Assembly: GCF_014596465.1 (NCBI RefSeq)
Contig: NZ_MECK01000490.1
Coordinates: forward strand, 1-45,413
DNA length: 45,413 nt
Reading direction: 5' to 3'
From: Streptomyces sp. CBMA123
GTDB lineage: Bacteria > Actinomycetota > Actinomycetes > Streptomycetales > Streptomycetaceae
In this document: positions 45,253 through 45,413 of the stretch, piece after piece
Layout of the letters: each line of letters begins with the position of its first letter
How positions within the stretch are numbered: the stretch's first letter is position 1
Program-made: the position numbers and the translations under genes
Notes under the pieces: model-generated
Seen by the model: only the letters and a program-made list of their open reading frames with translations
The model's database searches: none
Told to the model about the DNA's origin: nothing

Positions 45253-45413
45253 TCAGCGGGCGCCGGCGCGGGCGCGGCGGTAGAGCACGCCGCCACCGAT
45301 CAGCAGCGCGAGCCCGGCGGCTCCGAGCATCTCGACGTCACCGGCGCCGGTGTGGGCGAGCTCGCCGCCCGCGGCGACGCTCTGCGCGGCGGGGGCGGCC
45401 GGGGCACTGGTGC
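45253..45413 (-). CDS. C-terminal end of a LAxTG-type sortase-anchored surface protein, 5' part outside window
   Basis: The last 52 residues are visible. They show an Ala/Pro-rich wall-spanning region, the sorting motif LAHTG (residues 18-22 of the fragment), a hydrophobic span (MLGAAGLALLIGGGVLY) and a positive tail (RRARAGAR) before the stop. This is the full cell-wall sorting signal used by class E sortases in high-GC Gram-positives, where LAxTG replaces LPxTG. The identity of the mature protein cannot be told from this end (chaplin, cell-wall enzyme or other). Confidence 0.85.
   Translation of the reverse strand, partial: TSAPAAPAAQSVAAGGELAHTGAGDVEMLGAAGLALLIGGGVLYRRARAGAR

Overview
The window is chromosomal DNA from a high-GC actinomycete of the Streptomycetaceae type (Streptomyces or Kitasatospora-like; the genus is inferred from protein flavour only). 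Codon third positions are strongly G/C, so long spurious antisense ORFs abound. GTG and TTG starts are common, and the gene content is the actinobacterial Pup-proteasome neighbourhood. From memory of Mycobacterium tuberculosis, the order tatC-tatA-pafC-pafB-pafA ... prcA-prcB-pup-dop ... arc/mpa ... trmI ... recB-like ... metH ... PAC2 ... mshC ... DUF3090 ... phosphatase matches the Rv2093c-Rv2135c block, so this is an old conserved super-neighbourhood with lineage-specific insertions.

Layout. 1-2621 (minus): a three-component flavin dehydrogenase operon (HcnABC/hydroxyproline-dehydrogenase type) whose last subunit runs off the left edge and carries a 9-bp-repeat-encoded N-terminal tail. 2741-6808 (minus): pafB, pafC, a zinc-ribbon protein, a 58-residue membrane protein, tatA and tatC. 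7008-10099 (minus): three FKBP-type isomerase genes (cytosolic, membrane-anchored, lipoprotein). 10228-17470 (minus): pafA, prcA, prcB, pup, dop and arc, the complete pupylation and proteasome set, punctuated by terminator-like hairpins. 17755-22835: a divergent 3Fe-4S-type ferredoxin, a membrane-anchored unknown, trmI, a site-2 protease, a RecB-like Fe-S nuclease and an orphan response regulator. 22916-31215: an orphan peptide-binding lipoprotein, a HAD phosphatase, metH, a GH18-like protein and an SRPBCC protein. 31216-38114: PAC2 protein, mshC (mycothiol), a secreted intradiol dioxygenase with a chitin-binding-type module joined in frame to an AraC regulator, and the cluster of a PI3/4-kinase-like protein, DUF3090 and a histidine phosphatase. 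38253-45413: CorA, an F420-type LLM oxidoreductase, an aldo/keto reductase, a degenerate RecD2-like protein, two conserved small unknowns and the C-terminal end of a LAxTG sortase substrate.

How the genes work together. Dop deamidates Pup (which here ends in GGQ), PafA ligates it to lysines, ARC/Mpa unfolds tagged proteins and PrcB/PrcA degrade them. PafB/PafC are WYL regulators (DNA-damage response in mycobacteria), not ligase accessories. TatA/TatC export folded proteins. mshC makes mycothiol, and a sigma-R-like promoter can be seen upstream of it.

Best leads: (1) the mshC-linked kinase-like, DUF3090 and phosphatase trio; (2) the RecD2-like protein with erased Walker motifs; (3) the AraC-dioxygenase ORF with no intervening stop; (4) FKBP proteins whose first domains have lost the active-site Trp. 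No rRNA, tRNA, CRISPR array, insertion sequence or prophage was seen. All calls come from reading sequence and family knowledge; no searches were run.
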